Shown here one piece after another: positions 44,047 through 52,702 of a DNA stretch of 64,000 nt (position 1 is the first letter of the stretch; every line of letters starts with the position of its first letter). Under the pieces are notes generated by a model. That model saw nothing but the letters and a program-made list of their open reading frames with translations. It was not told the origin of the DNA and did no database searches. Position numbers and translations under genes: made by a program. Source of the stretch: Mycobacterium sp. KBS0706 (GTDB taxonomy: Bacteria; Pseudomonadota; Alphaproteobacteria; DSM-16000; Inquilinaceae); contig NZ_VCCH02000024.1 of assembly GCF_005938675.2 (NCBI RefSeq), positions 1 to 64,000 on the forward strand. The letters are read 5' to 3'.

Positions 44047-45270
44047 ATGCCGGTCTTCGCGTACAAGGCGATCGACGGCAGCGGCGCGGTGGTCGAGGGC
44101 CGGGCGGAGGCGGCGGACGAGGCCAGCCTGACGGCGAGGCTGGAGGCGACCGGTATCCTGCCGCTGAGCATGGCGCCGGTGCGGGCTCAGGCCGGCCGCA
44201 GCGGCGGCGCGGCTGTCGGCAGCGGACTCCACCGGCGCCGGGGGCCGAAGCCCGGCGAGATCACCCAGATGACGCGCGAGCTGGCGATCCTGGTGTCCGC
44301 CGGCCAGCCGCTGGAGCAGGCGCTGGTGACGCTGTCCCAGGGCGTCGGCCCGGTCCCCGCTTTGTCCGCCCAGGTGCTGGCGCGGGTGCGCGCCGGAACC
44401 AGCCTGAGCGCCGCGCTGGAGGAGCAGGGCCCGGTGTTTCCGCGGCTCTACGTCAACATGATCCGGGCCGGCGAGAGCTCCGGCACGCTCGACGTGGTGC
44501 TGGAGCGGCTGGCCGAGCTGCGCGAGCGCGGCGAGAAGACCCGGGAGATGGTGGTCTCGGCCATGCTGTACCCGGCCATCCTGATCGTGGTCTCGCTGTC
44601 GTCGGTGTTCCTGCTGCTGACCTTCGTGGTGCCGCAGTTCGAGACCATCTTCAAGGATGCCGGGGCGGCGCTGCCGACGCCGACCGCGATCGTCATCGCC
44701 ATCGGCCGCTTCTGCCAGGACTATGGCTGGATGGTCGGCCTCGGCATCGTCGCCGCGGTGATCGTGACGCGGCGCATCCTGGCCCAGCCCGGCCCGCGCC
44801 TGACCTGGGACCGCGCGGCCCTGCGCCTGCCGCTGATCGGCCCCCTGATCCGCATCCTGGCGACCGCCCGGTTCTGCCGCACCCTGTCGACCCTGGTCGG
44901 CAACGGCGTCGACCTGCCCTCGGCCATCGCCCTGTCGCGCGACGTGGTCTCGAACACCGCCGTCAGCGCCGCGATGGAGACCGTCATCACCGGCGTGCGA
45001 CAAGGCCGGGGCCTGGCCGACCCGCTGGCCGAGATCGGCCTGTTTCCGCCACTCGCGGTGCAGATGCTGCGCGTCGGCGAGGAGACCGGCCGGATCGACA
45101 TGACCTCGGCGCACATCGCCGAGGCCTATGAGCGCAAGCTGGAGGCCGCGATCAAGCGGCTGGTCACGCTGGTCGAGCCGGCCCTGATCATCGTCCTCGG
45201 CCTGGCGGTGGGCGGCATCGTCATGTCCATCCTGCTGGCCGTCATCAGCATCAACGACCTCGCCTTCTGA
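44047..45270 (+). CDS. gspF: Type II secretion inner-membrane protein GspF
   Basis: A 407-residue platform protein. FAYKAIDGSGAVVEGRAEA begins the chain as usual. Two repeated cytoplasmic four-helix domains (about 70-190 and 270-390; RELAILVSAGQPLEQAL and FCRTLSTLVGNGVDLPSAI) flank membrane helices at about 170-195 and 220-245, with a last helix at the C-terminus (ALIIVLGLAVGGIVMSILLAV). It links GspE to the pseudopilus. It starts 1 bp after the gspE stop. Confidence 0.95.
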   Translation: MPVFAYKAIDGSGAVVEGRAEAADEASLTARLEATGILPLSMAPVRAQAGRSGGAAVGSGLHRRRGPKPGEITQMTRELAILVSAGQPLEQALVTLSQGVGPVPALSAQVLARVRAGTSLSAALEEQGPVFPRLYVNMIRAGESSGTLDVVLERLAELRERGEKTREMVVSAMLYPAILIVVSLSSVFLLLTFVVPQFETIFKDAGAALPTPTAIVIAIGRFCQDYGWMVGLGIVAAVIVTRRILAQPGPRLTWDRAALRLPLIGPLIRILATARFCRTLSTLVGNGVDLPSAIALSRDVVSNTAVSAAMETVITGVRQGRGLADPLAEIGLFPPLAVQMLRVGEETGRIDMTSAHIAEAYERKLEAAIKRLVTLVEPALIIVLGLAVGGIVMSILLAVISINDLAF

Positions 45271-45276
45271 GAGACC

Positions 45277-45726
45277 ATGCCCGAGATTCCGAACCACACG
45301 CCCGCCGCCATCCGTCGCCGCCGCCAGGCCGGCTTCACCCTGATCGAGCTCTTGGTCGTGCTTGTCATCCTCGGCCTGCTGGCCGGGCTGGTGGGGCCGC
45401 GGATCCTGTCCTATCTCGGCGGCGCCCGGGCGGATTCGGCGCGGCTGCAGATCGAGAACTTCAAATCCGCCCTCGACCTCTACGCCATCGATGTCGGCGG
45501 CTATCCGACCACCGCCCAGGGGCTGAAGGCGCTGATGGCCAACCCCGGCGGGGTGCGCGGCTGGAACGGGCCGTATCTGCGCAGCAACGCGCTGCCGGAT
45601 GACCCCTGGGGCACCGCCTACAACTACCGGGCGCCAGGGCAGCACGGCGCCTTCGACCTGTATTCCCTGGGCGCCGACAAGCGGGAGGGCGGCAGCGGCG
45701 ATGACGCCGACATCACCAGCTGGTGA
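45277..45726 (+). CDS. gspG: Major pseudopilin GspG
   Basis: A 149-residue prepilin. A 19-residue basic leader ends in QAG before FTLIELLVVLVILGLLAGLV, the prepilin peptidase site with Glu at mature position 5. The GspG signature is complete: LYAIDVGGYPTTAQGLKALMANP, GPYLRSNALPDDPWGTAYNY and the calcium-binding end SLGADKREGGSGDDADI. It builds the pseudopilus shaft. gspH starts inside its last 26 bases. Confidence 0.96.
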   Translation: MPEIPNHTPAAIRRRRQAGFTLIELLVVLVILGLLAGLVGPRILSYLGGARADSARLQIENFKSALDLYAIDVGGYPTTAQGLKALMANPGGVRGWNGPYLRSNALPDDPWGTAYNYRAPGQHGAFDLYSLGADKREGGSGDDADITSW

Positions 45727-46192
45727 TCGGGCCGGGCCCCGGACCGACCGCGGCTTCACCCTGCTGGAGCTGCTGGTGGTCCTGGTCATCCTCGGCGTCG
45801 TGGCAGCGCTGGTGCCGCCGATGCTGGCGCGCGGCTCCGGCCAGGCCCAGCTGAAGCGCACCGTGGCGACCCTGGCGTCGGAGCTGCGGCAGGCACGCAG
45901 CGACGCCATCCTGCGCGACGGGCCGCAGGGCGTGGTGATCGACCCCGTCGGCCGCAGCTTCGGCCCGGTCGCGGCGCCGCTGCGCCACCGCATCGCCGAC
46001 GGCATCGCGATCGACGTCACCAGCGCCGGGATCGCCGCCGACCGCGACGGCCGGCCGGGCATCCGCTTCCTGCCGGACGGAAGGTCGACCGGCGGCACCA
46101 TCCGCCTGGCCGGCCAGGGCCGCGCCTACCGGGTCGAGGTCAACTGGCTGACCGGCCGGGTGCGGATCGTGGAGGCCGGCGATGAAAGCTGA
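45701..46192 (+). CDS. gspH: Minor pseudopilin GspH
   Basis: A 163-residue prepilin. The ATG at 45701 with GGGAGGG upstream gives an 18-residue leader ending TDRG before FTLLELLVVLVILGVVAALV. The body matches GspH/FimT: LASELRQARSDAILRDGPQGVVID and GIRFLPDGRSTGGTI. It overlaps gspG by 26 bp and gspI by 11 bp. Confidence 0.9.
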   Translation: MTPTSPAGDRAGPRTDRGFTLLELLVVLVILGVVAALVPPMLARGSGQAQLKRTVATLASELRQARSDAILRDGPQGVVIDPVGRSFGPVAAPLRHRIADGIAIDVTSAGIAADRDGRPGIRFLPDGRSTGGTIRLAGQGRAYRVEVNWLTGRVRIVEAGDES

Positions 46193-46592
46193 ATCACGGG
46201 GGCGTGAGCGCGGCTTCACCCTGATCGAGGTGGTGGTCGCCCTGACCATCCTGGGGCTGATCCTGACCGTGATCTTCCGGATCTTCGGCACGGGGCTGAC
46301 CGGCCTGGCCCGCGCCGACGGGCTGCAGCGCGCCGCCATCGTCGCCGAGGGGCTGGCGGCACAGCTGGACACGCTGCCGACGCCGCTGCGCATGGGCGCC
46401 ACGGTGTCCGGCGAGACCGAAGACGGCTATCGCTGGCGGATCGTCGCCGACGGCTGGGACCAGGCGCCGCGCCAGACCGTGACTGTGGGCGCCCGCCAGG
46501 CCCGGCTGGCCCGGCTGCGCATCGCCGTCGAGCCCACCGCCTCGGGCCCGCGGTTCGAGATGACCACCCTGGCGCTGGTGGCCGTGCAATGA
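46182..46592 (+). CDS. gspI: Minor pseudopilin GspI
   Basis: A 136-residue prepilin with a short leader (MKAESRGRERG) before FTLIEVVVALTILGLILTVIF. The remainder (ADGLQRAAIVAEGLAAQL, GYRWRIVADGW) fits GspI, which with GspJ and GspK forms the pseudopilus tip. Position between gspH and gspJ supports the call. Confidence 0.9.
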   Translation: MKAESRGRERGFTLIEVVVALTILGLILTVIFRIFGTGLTGLARADGLQRAAIVAEGLAAQLDTLPTPLRMGATVSGETEDGYRWRIVADGWDQAPRQTVTVGARQARLARLRIAVEPTASGPRFEMTTLALVAVQ

Positions 46593-47455
46593 GCGCCCCA
46601 GACCAGCGAGGCTTCACCCTGCTCGAGACCATCATCGCCATGGTGGTGCTGGCGCTGGTGATGGTGCTGCTGACCGGCGGCCTGCGCTTCGTCACCGCCG
46701 GCTGGGACCGCGGCGCCCGGGCGGCCGAGGCGTCCGAGACCATCGCCCTGGTGCAGTCGACGCTGCGGCGCGAGGCGGCGGCGGCCCGGCGCCTGACCTG
46801 GCAGGCCCAGCCCGGCGCCAAGCCCGCAGCCACCTTCTGGGGCGATCCCGACCGGGTCGGGCTGGTGGTGGCCGATCCGGGCTTCCCGAGCGAACCCGGC
46901 CTGGCCATCGCGTTCTTCTACGTCGATGTGCAGCCCGGCGAGTCGACCCTGCGCTATTCCCGCGCCCGCTTCGACCCGCGGCTCGACGGCTTTGCCGATG
47001 CCAAGGCGACCGACGACCTGATCCTGTCGCGCGGCCGCGTCGCGTACCGCTTCGACTATTTCGGCACGGTGTCCGGCGAGCAGCGGCCGCGCTGGGTCTC
47101 GCCCTGGCCGGACCTCGAGGCGCCGCCGCAGCTGATCCGGCTGCGCAGCCGCGACGCCGAGGGGCTGGCGGTGTGGCCCGACATCGTGGTGCCGCTGCCG
47201 GTCGCTCTCGAGGCCGCCTGCGTCCGCACCATCACGGCGACGAACGGTCCGGACTCGCAGCAGCCAGCGGGACAGAACGCGCCGTCGGGGCCGCAGGCTG
47301 GCCAGCCGCCGCGACGGCAGCAGCCCCCGCCGCAGCCGCAGGAGGGCACGCAGGCCGCGGCCGAGTCCCCCGGCGACGCCACCGCCGCCCCGCCCGCCAC
47401 GGGCGCGGACGATTTCTGCAGCCTGTCGGTGCAGCGCGATGCCAAGGCCGGCTGA
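46589..47455 (+). CDS. gspJ: Minor pseudopilin GspJ with Pro/Gln-rich tail
   Basis: A 288-residue prepilin: leader MSAPDQRG, then FTLLETIIAMVVLALVMVLL. The beta-rich body (ERLTW-type RRLTWQAQPG, GLVVADPGFPSEPGLAIAFFYVD, YRFDYFG) fits GspJ. From about residue 215 a low-complexity tail rich in Gln, Pro and Ala is inserted before the final Cys-containing end, which is longer than usual. It overlaps gspI by 4 bp (ATGA) and gspK by 17 bp. Confidence 0.9.
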   Translation: MSAPDQRGFTLLETIIAMVVLALVMVLLTGGLRFVTAGWDRGARAAEASETIALVQSTLRREAAAARRLTWQAQPGAKPAATFWGDPDRVGLVVADPGFPSEPGLAIAFFYVDVQPGESTLRYSRARFDPRLDGFADAKATDDLILSRGRVAYRFDYFGTVSGEQRPRWVSPWPDLEAPPQLIRLRSRDAEGLAVWPDIVVPLPVALEAACVRTITATNGPDSQQPAGQNAPSGPQAGQPPRRQQPPPQPQEGTQAAAESPGDATAAPPATGADDFCSLSVQRDAKAG

Positions 47456-48431
47456 CCCCCGCCCCGCCGCGCCCCGCGCCCCGCGCCATGGCGAGCGCGG
47501 CATCGCTCTGGTGGTGGTGCTGTGGACGCTGGTGATGCTGGCGATGCTGACCATCGGCTTCAGCCTGAGCAGCCGGACCGAGGCCCGCGTCGCCGCCAAC
47601 GGCGCCGAGGAGATCCGTCTGCGGGCGCTGCTGCGCGGCGGCGTCGAGCTGGCGGTGCTGGGGCTGGGCACCGCCGATGACGACCGCGGCTGGCGTGCCG
47701 ACGGCACCCCCTACCCCGCCGAGCTCGGCGACGACCGCATCGTCGTGCGCATCCGCGACGAGGCCGGCCGGGTCGACCTGAACCGGGCCGACGAGGAGAT
47801 GCTGCAGCGGCTGATCGCGGTGGTGCTGGGCACGTCGGAGCAAGCGCCGCGGCTGGCCAAGGCGATCCTGCGCCGGCGCGGCGGCGACCAGGGGCGGCAC
47901 CCGCCCGGTGCGGACCAGCCCGGCCAGCCCACACGCCAGCCCGAGCCCACCCGGCCCGCCACGGCGCCGGACCCGGACGACCCGGCCACGCTGGCCCGCC
48001 CGTTCCAGTCGGCCGAGGAGCTGCGCACGGTCCCCGGCATCAATCGATCCCTGGCCGATGCGCTGATGCCGCTGGTCACAGTCCTGTCGCCGGCCGCCGG
48101 GATTGATCCGTTCTCCGCCGACCCGCTGGTGCTGCAGGCCCTGCCCGGCGTCACCCGCGCCCAGGCCGAGGCGGTGGTCCGGGCCCGGCAGCAGCGCCCG
48201 GCGCCGACGCTGGAGCGGCTGGCCACGCTGCTGCCGCAGGATCTCGGCGAAAAACTGCGCGCCGGGGCCGGCCCGGTCTACAGCGTCAGCGTCGAGGCCG
48301 CGACCGCCCGCGGTGCGCGCGGACGGGTCGAAGCGGTGATCTGGGTCGCCGCCGACGGCCAGAGCTTCTATCGTATCCTGGACTGGCGGGAGGCCGGCTT
48401 CGGCCGGCATGTGGGGGAGGGCCCGGCATGA
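47439..48431 (+). CDS. gspK: Minor pseudopilin GspK
   Basis: A 330-residue GspK. A Pro/Arg-rich leader ends HGERG before IALVVVLWTLVMLAMLTIGF; GspK characteristically lacks Glu5 and has this type of helix. DEAGRVDLNRADEEMLQRLI and the helix-hairpin-helix-like RPFQSAEELRTVPGI and ALPGVTRAQAEAVV are the GspK marks. A Pro/Gln-rich insert of about 40 residues lies near 150-190. It caps the pseudopilus. Confidence 0.92.
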   Translation: MPRPADPRPAAPRAPRHGERGIALVVVLWTLVMLAMLTIGFSLSSRTEARVAANGAEEIRLRALLRGGVELAVLGLGTADDDRGWRADGTPYPAELGDDRIVVRIRDEAGRVDLNRADEEMLQRLIAVVLGTSEQAPRLAKAILRRRGGDQGRHPPGADQPGQPTRQPEPTRPATAPDPDDPATLARPFQSAEELRTVPGINRSLADALMPLVTVLSPAAGIDPFSADPLVLQALPGVTRAQAEAVVRARQQRPAPTLERLATLLPQDLGEKLRAGAGPVYSVSVEAATARGARGRVEAVIWVAADGQSFYRILDWREAGFGRHVGEGPA

Positions 48432-49489
48432 TCGCCGGCATGGTCCGTCGAACGGCGGTGTTTCTGCGATGGTGGGGGCGCGAGCTGGCCGGGCTGGTGC
48501 CCGACCGCTGGCTGTTCCGACCGATCCTGCGCCGGCGCCGGCTGATCCTGCTCTGGCGGGAGGACGGCGCCCGGCTGATCGAGAGCCGCGGCCGTCGCGT
48601 GCTGCGCGAGGTGCCGCTGGGCCATGCTCCGGCCGGCGGCCAGCAGCGGCGCGGCGCCGAGGTGGTGCTGCGCTTCCCGGCCGAGGTCGGGCTGCGCCGC
48701 CGCATCGCGCTGCCGCGCGAGGCCGAGGCGGCTTTGGGCCGGGTGCTGCGCTTTGAGATCGACCGGCTGACCCCCTGGCCGCCCGGCACCGCCGCCTTCG
48801 CCGCCCGCCGGCTGCCCCCGACCGGCGACGCCGCCACCATCGCCATCGAGCTGACGGCGATGCCGCGCGAGCAGATCGATGCCGCGGTGCAGGCGGCCCG
48901 CGCCGCCGGCTGGACCCCGGATGTGGTCGACCTGGCCGGCGAGGATCCGCTGGCGCCGCCGGGACCCGACCTGCGCCACGACATCGATGCCGAGCGCCGC
49001 CGGGCGCTGCGCCGACTGGCCTGGCTCGGCGGGCTCGGCCTCGGCGCCCCGGCCGCGGTCGCGGCCGCGTGGCTGGTCTGGACCGTCGCAGCGCATTGGT
49101 CGGTGGTGTCGGGTCTGCGCGACCAGGTGGCCACGGCCCGTGCGGCGACGGCGCCGGCCAGCGCCCTGCAGGCCGAGATCCGGGCGCTGGAGGAGGCCGG
49201 CTCCTATCTCGGCGCCCAGCGCCGCGCCACGCCCTATGTCTCGACCCTGATCGAGACCGTCAGCCGCGCCCTGCCCGACGGCGCCTGGCTGACCGAGCTG
49301 TCGCTGGACCAGGGCACCCTGCGGCTGGGCGGCTTCGCCGATGATTCCGCCGGGCTGATCTCGGTGCTGTCGGCGCTGCCGCAGCTGCAATCCGTCGCCT
49401 TCGCAGCGCCGAGCGTGCGCGACCCGCAGCGCAGCCAGGACCGCTTCGCCGTCAGTGCGGCGCTGGTGCCGGGAGCGCAGCGACCATGA
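48428..49489 (+). CDS. gspL: Type II secretion protein GspL (PilN-domain)
   Basis: A 353-residue inner-membrane protein. A cytoplasmic actin-like region (VVLRFPAEVGLRRRIALP, LRFEIDRLTPWPPG, TAMPREQIDAAVQAARAAGW) binds GspE in this family. One membrane helix lies near 195-220 (LGLGAPAAVAAAWLVWTVA), and a PilN-like periplasmic part (LIETVSRALPDGAWLTELSLDQG) follows. It overlaps gspK and gspM by 4 bp each. Confidence 0.9.
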   Translation: MIAGMVRRTAVFLRWWGRELAGLVPDRWLFRPILRRRRLILLWREDGARLIESRGRRVLREVPLGHAPAGGQQRRGAEVVLRFPAEVGLRRRIALPREAEAALGRVLRFEIDRLTPWPPGTAAFAARRLPPTGDAATIAIELTAMPREQIDAAVQAARAAGWTPDVVDLAGEDPLAPPGPDLRHDIDAERRRALRRLAWLGGLGLGAPAAVAAAWLVWTVAAHWSVVSGLRDQVATARAATAPASALQAEIRALEEAGSYLGAQRRATPYVSTLIETVSRALPDGAWLTELSLDQGTLRLGGFADDSAGLISVLSALPQLQSVAFAAPSVRDPQRSQDRFAVSAALVPGAQRP

Positions 49490-50055
49490 ATATCGACCTG
49501 AGCCCCACGGCCCACCGCCTGATCGCCATCGGCCTGCTGCTGCTGCTGTTGGTCGGGATCGGCGCCGGCTTTGCCGCCGGGGCGGTCGCCATCCGCGACG
49601 CCGACGACACCGCCGCCGGGCTGCGCCAGGAGCTGGCGCTGCTGGCCCGGCTGGCGCTGACCCGCGACCGTCTGGAGGAGCGCAAGGCCGCCCTGGTCGC
49701 GGCCGCGGGCGGGGAGACGCCGGCGCTGCAGGGCGCCAGCCCGGCGATCGCCAGCGCCTCGCTGCAGCAGCTGGTCTCGGGCGTCGTCGTGGCCCAGGGC
49801 GGCCGGGTCGACAGCATGACCGTGCTGCCGGCGGTGGAGGATCCCGGCGGCTACAGCCGGGTCGGGCTGCGCGCCAGCTTCGGCGCCCGGATCGAGGCGT
49901 TGCGCAACATCCTGCAGGCCTTCGAGGCCGGGGCGCCGCCGCTTTTCATCCCCGCCTTCACCATCCGCACCGAATCGACCGAGGGCGAGGAAGACCCGGA
50001 GCTGACGGTCTCGGTCGATGTCTATGGCGTGATGCGCCGGCCGGAGGGCAGCTGA
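49486..50055 (+). CDS. gspM: Type II secretion protein GspM (T2SSM_b type)
   Basis: A 189-residue single-pass inner-membrane protein: helix LIAIGLLLLLLVGIGAGFAAGAV (about 12-34), a coiled-coil-like stretch (LRQELALLARLALTRDRLEERKAAL), then a ferredoxin-like periplasmic domain with SASLQQLVSGVVVAQGG. It pairs with GspL in the inner-membrane platform. Confidence 0.87.
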   Translation: MNIDLSPTAHRLIAIGLLLLLLVGIGAGFAAGAVAIRDADDTAAGLRQELALLARLALTRDRLEERKAALVAAAGGETPALQGASPAIASASLQQLVSGVVVAQGGRVDSMTVLPAVEDPGGYSRVGLRASFGARIEALRNILQAFEAGAPPLFIPAFTIRTESTEGEEDPELTVSVDVYGVMRRPEGS

Positions 50056-50056
50056 C

Positions 50057-50566
50057 ATGGCCTGGCATCCCCTGACCCGCCTGCTGCTCGTGCTGGGCCC
50101 CCTGGCGATCGGCGTGTCCTACCTGCTGGAGCCGGACGACCCGGCCGCGGTGCCGGCCGTCGTGCGCTCCGGCAACGCCCAGGCGGCGCTGCCGCCCGCG
50201 ACGCCGGCTGCCGAGCCGCCGCCCCTGCTGGCGCCGGAGCTGTCGGCCCTGACCGAGACCGTGGAGCGGCCGCTGTTCAACCCCAGCCGCCGCGGCCCGC
50301 AGCCCCCGCCGCCGGAAGCCGAGGCGCCGCCGCCACCGCCGCCGATGGCCGAGCCACCCCCGGCGGTGACGGTGCAGGGCGTGATCCTGGCCGGCGATCA
50401 GAGCGTGGCGCTGCTGCGCCGCGACGACACCGGCGAGATCATGACCGCCCGGCCGGGCGACGACCTGTCCGGCTGGCATGTCGACCGGATCGCGCCCGGA
50501 TCGGTGACCCTGACCGGCCCCGACGGCTCGGTCGAGCTGCCGCTGTTCCCGCCCCCGCCGCCCTGA
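50057..50566 (+). CDS. GspC/GspN-like type II secretion protein
   Basis: A 169-residue protein with an N-terminal helix (LTRLLLVLGPLAIGVSYLL), a Pro-rich linker, ERPLFNPSRR and a homology-region-like domain VQGVILAGDQSVALL followed by PGDDLSGWHV and VTLTGPDGSVELPL. This matches the GspC homology region that contacts the secretin N0 domain, without a PDZ domain. Some annotations would call it GspN. No other gspC was found, so it probably links the inner platform to GspD. Confidence 0.8.
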   Translation: MAWHPLTRLLLVLGPLAIGVSYLLEPDDPAAVPAVVRSGNAQAALPPATPAAEPPPLLAPELSALTETVERPLFNPSRRGPQPPPPEAEAPPPPPPMAEPPPAVTVQGVILAGDQSVALLRRDDTGEIMTARPGDDLSGWHVDRIAPGSVTLTGPDGSVELPLFPPPPP

Positions 50567-51210
50567 TGCGCCGGCCGGCCCTGCTCACGCCGCTGCTGGC
50601 GGCGCTGCTGGTGCTGTGCCTGGCGCCGGGGTTGCGCGCCCAGGAGCTGGGTGAGGGCTGGCTCATGCCGCCCGGCGACCCGGTCGGCAGCCTGATCCCG
50701 AGCCGCCCGGACGCCCCGGCCGCGGCCGGGCCGACACCCACCGTTCAGCCCTCGGCCCAGGCCCGCACCAGCCCGGCACAGATCCGCCGCCTGATCGTCA
50801 GCCGGCTGCGGCTGACGGATGCGCGACAGCGGCCGCAGGTGCTGCGCCAGGCCCGCTGCCTAGCCTATGCGGTGTATTTCGAGGCCCAGGGCGAGACCCG
50901 GCTGGGCCAGCTGGCGGTGGCGCAGGTGGTGCTGAACCGGTTGCGCGTCCCGGCCTATCCCAAGACCATCTGCAGCGTCATCGCCGACCGCGGCCAGTTC
51001 CCCTGGACCACCGGCGACCTGACCATCCGCGACGCGGCCCGGTTCCGCATCGCCTGGTCGGTGGCGCTGCACATGATGGCCGGCATCTTCACCGACCCCA
51101 CTCGCGGCGCCACCCATTTCTATGCGCCCGCCCGCGTCGGCGCCCCGGCCTGGGCCACGCCCGAGGCCTATCTGCTGACCATCGGCGGCCACCGCTTCTT
51201 CCGGCCCTGA
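50566..51210 (+). CDS. SleB-type cell wall hydrolase in the T2SS operon
   Basis: A 214-residue exported protein: signal peptide (LLTPLLAALLVLCLAPGLRAQ), a Pro/Ala linker and a Hydrolase_2 (SleB) domain from about 95: CLAYAVYFEAQGET with the catalytic-type Glu, LAVAQVVLNRL, YPKTICSVIADRGQFPWT and GATHFYAPARVG. SleB enzymes are lytic transglycosylases. The gene overlaps the preceding T2SS gene by 1 bp, so it is translated with it; opening peptidoglycan for the secretion machine is inferred. Confidence 0.88.
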   Translation: MRRPALLTPLLAALLVLCLAPGLRAQELGEGWLMPPGDPVGSLIPSRPDAPAAAGPTPTVQPSAQARTSPAQIRRLIVSRLRLTDARQRPQVLRQARCLAYAVYFEAQGETRLGQLAVAQVVLNRLRVPAYPKTICSVIADRGQFPWTTGDLTIRDAARFRIAWSVALHMMAGIFTDPTRGATHFYAPARVGAPAWATPEAYLLTIGGHRFFRP

Positions 51211-51314
51211 CGCGCGGCGGTTTGGCAAGATCTGCCCGATCCCTGTCATCCGTGCCAATGGCTTGGCCCGCCCGACCCAGGCACAGTGCCGCCTGCGTCC
51301 CACGGAGACCGATC

Positions 51315-51710
51315 ATGAGCAACGCCGTCACCGCCATACCCGCTGCCCCCGCCGCCGAGACGCTGGCCCATTTCCGCGCCCGGCTGGCCTTCGAGACCGA
51401 CTGCTCCGACGTGCATGAGGCTCTGGCCTCCGGCGCCCCCGGCTTCGTGCTGGCCGAGGCGCGCGGGCCGAAGGCCTATGCCGCCGGCCACGTCCCCGGC
51501 GCGATCAACCTGCCGCACCGGACGATCACCGCCGAGCGCATGGCCGAATGGCCGATGGACACGATGTTCGTGGTCTATTGCGCCGGACCGCATTGCAACG
51601 GCGCCGACCGCGCCGCGATCCGGCTGGCCGAGCTGGGCCGGCCGGTGAAGATCATGATCGGCGGCCTGACCGGCTGGCTGGACGAAGGCTTCACGCTGGA
51701 GCGGTCATAA
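51315..51710 (+). CDS. Rhodanese-like sulfurtransferase
   Basis: A 131-residue single-domain rhodanese. [25 protein letters not shown] carries the family signature (about 45-70), and the active-site loop CAGPHCNGA has the persulfide Cys. [15 protein letters not shown] closes the domain. It could transfer sulfur from thiosulfate or a cellular persulfide donor. GGAG precedes the ATG at 51315. Confidence 0.88.
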   Translation: MSNAVTAIPAAPAAETLAHFRARLAFETDCSDVHEALASGAPGFVLAEARGPKAYAAGHVPGAINLPHRTITAERMAEWPMDTMFVVYCAGPHCNGADRAAIRLAELGRPVKIMIGGLTGWLDEGFTLERS

Positions 51711-51721
51711 GCAACCCGGCC

Positions 51722-51750
51722 TTGGAACCGTCGGCCCCGCCCTGTATGGT
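51722..51750 (+). promoter_or_regulatory. Candidate upp promoter
   Basis: TTGGAA (51722-51727) and TATGGT (51745-51750) are 17 bp apart, 31 bp before the upp ATG. A CGGCCCC/GGGGCCG stem (51732-51758) encloses the -10 box. Confidence 0.5.
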
Positions 51751-51780
51751 CGGGGCCGAGACCGCCGCGCCCGAGGCCCG

Positions 51781-52431
51781 ATGAAGACGCTGCCCGAATT
51801 CCCCAACCTCTTCATCCTCGACCACCCGCTGATCCAGCACAAGCTGTCGCACATGCGCGACAAGGGGCGGTCGACCAACGGATTCCGCCGCCTGCTGCGC
51901 GAGATCTCGCTGCTGATGGGCTATGAGATCACCCGCGACCTGCCGATGACGACCGAGCGGATCGAGACGCCGCTGGAGGCCATGGACGCCCCGGTGCTGC
52001 TGGGCAAGAAGGTGGCGCTGGTGTCGATCCTGCGCGCCGGGCTGGGCATGACCGAAGGGCTGATCGAGCTGATCCCCTCCGCCCGCCAGGGCCATATCGG
52101 CCTGTATCGCGACCACGACACCAAGATGCCGGTCGAATACCTGGTGAAGCTGCCGGAGCCGCAGGGCCGCATCTTCATCGCGGTCGACCCGATGCTGGCC
52201 ACCGGCAATTCCGCGGTCCACGCCGTCGACGTGCTGAACCGCCACGGCGTGCCGGACGAGCTGATCCGCTTCATGGCGCTGGTGGCGGTGCCGGAGGGCG
52301 TGCGCACCCTGCACGCCAGGCACCCCGACGTGCGCATCTACACCGCAGCGCTGGACCGCGGCCTCGACGGCAACGCCTATATCCTCCCGGGCCTCGGCGA
52401 TGCCGGGGACCGCATGTTCGGCACGAAGTGA
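51781..52431 (+). CDS. upp: Uracil phosphoribosyltransferase
   Basis: A 216-residue Upp that makes UMP from uracil and PRPP in pyrimidine salvage. [17 protein letters not shown] at the N-terminus, [16 protein letters not shown], the PRPP loop [10 protein letters not shown] and the uracil-binding end [16 protein letters not shown] are all present. Length is normal. A DUF4170 gene follows directly. Confidence 0.97.
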   Translation: MKTLPEFPNLFILDHPLIQHKLSHMRDKGRSTNGFRRLLREISLLMGYEITRDLPMTTERIETPLEAMDAPVLLGKKVALVSILRAGLGMTEGLIELIPSARQGHIGLYRDHDTKMPVEYLVKLPEPQGRIFIAVDPMLATGNSAVHAVDVLNRHGVPDELIRFMALVAVPEGVRTLHARHPDVRIYTAALDRGLDGNAYILPGLGDAGDRMFGTK

Positions 52432-52436
52432 ACCCC

Positions 52437-52679
52437 ATGACCGACCAGCCCAAGCAGCTTCTACACCTCGTCCTCGGCGGCGACCTCAAGGACCCGCGGA
52501 GCGTCGAATTCTCCGACCTGTCGAAGGTCGACATCGTCGGCGTGTTCCCGAACTACGCCGAAGCCTATGCCGCCTGGCGGGCCAAGGCCGCGGCCACGGT
52601 GGACGACGCCCAGAAGCGCTATTTCGTGGTGCATCTGCACCGGCTGCTGGACCCGTCGACCGACCACAGCAAGGATTGA
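52437..52679 (+). CDS. DUF4170 small protein
   Basis: An 80-residue cytoplasmic protein of the DUF4170 family, common in alphaproteobacteria: LLHLVLGGDLKDP, VDIVGVFPNYAEAYAAWRAKA and KRYFVVHLHRLLDP. Function unknown. A GTG at 52428, overlapping the upp stop, is an alternative start; the ATG at 52437 is preferred. It converges with ohrR. Confidence 0.85.
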   Translation: MTDQPKQLLHLVLGGDLKDPRSVEFSDLSKVDIVGVFPNYAEAYAAWRAKAAATVDDAQKRYFVVHLHRLLDPSTDHSKD

Positions 52680-52702
52680 GCTGACGGGCGGGCCCGCCGC
52701 CG

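Noticed and set aside
51732..51758. Terminator between the rhodanese and upp genes
   Set aside because: The stem encloses a good -10 box, has a 13 nt loop and lacks a T-run, so a promoter is the better reading.
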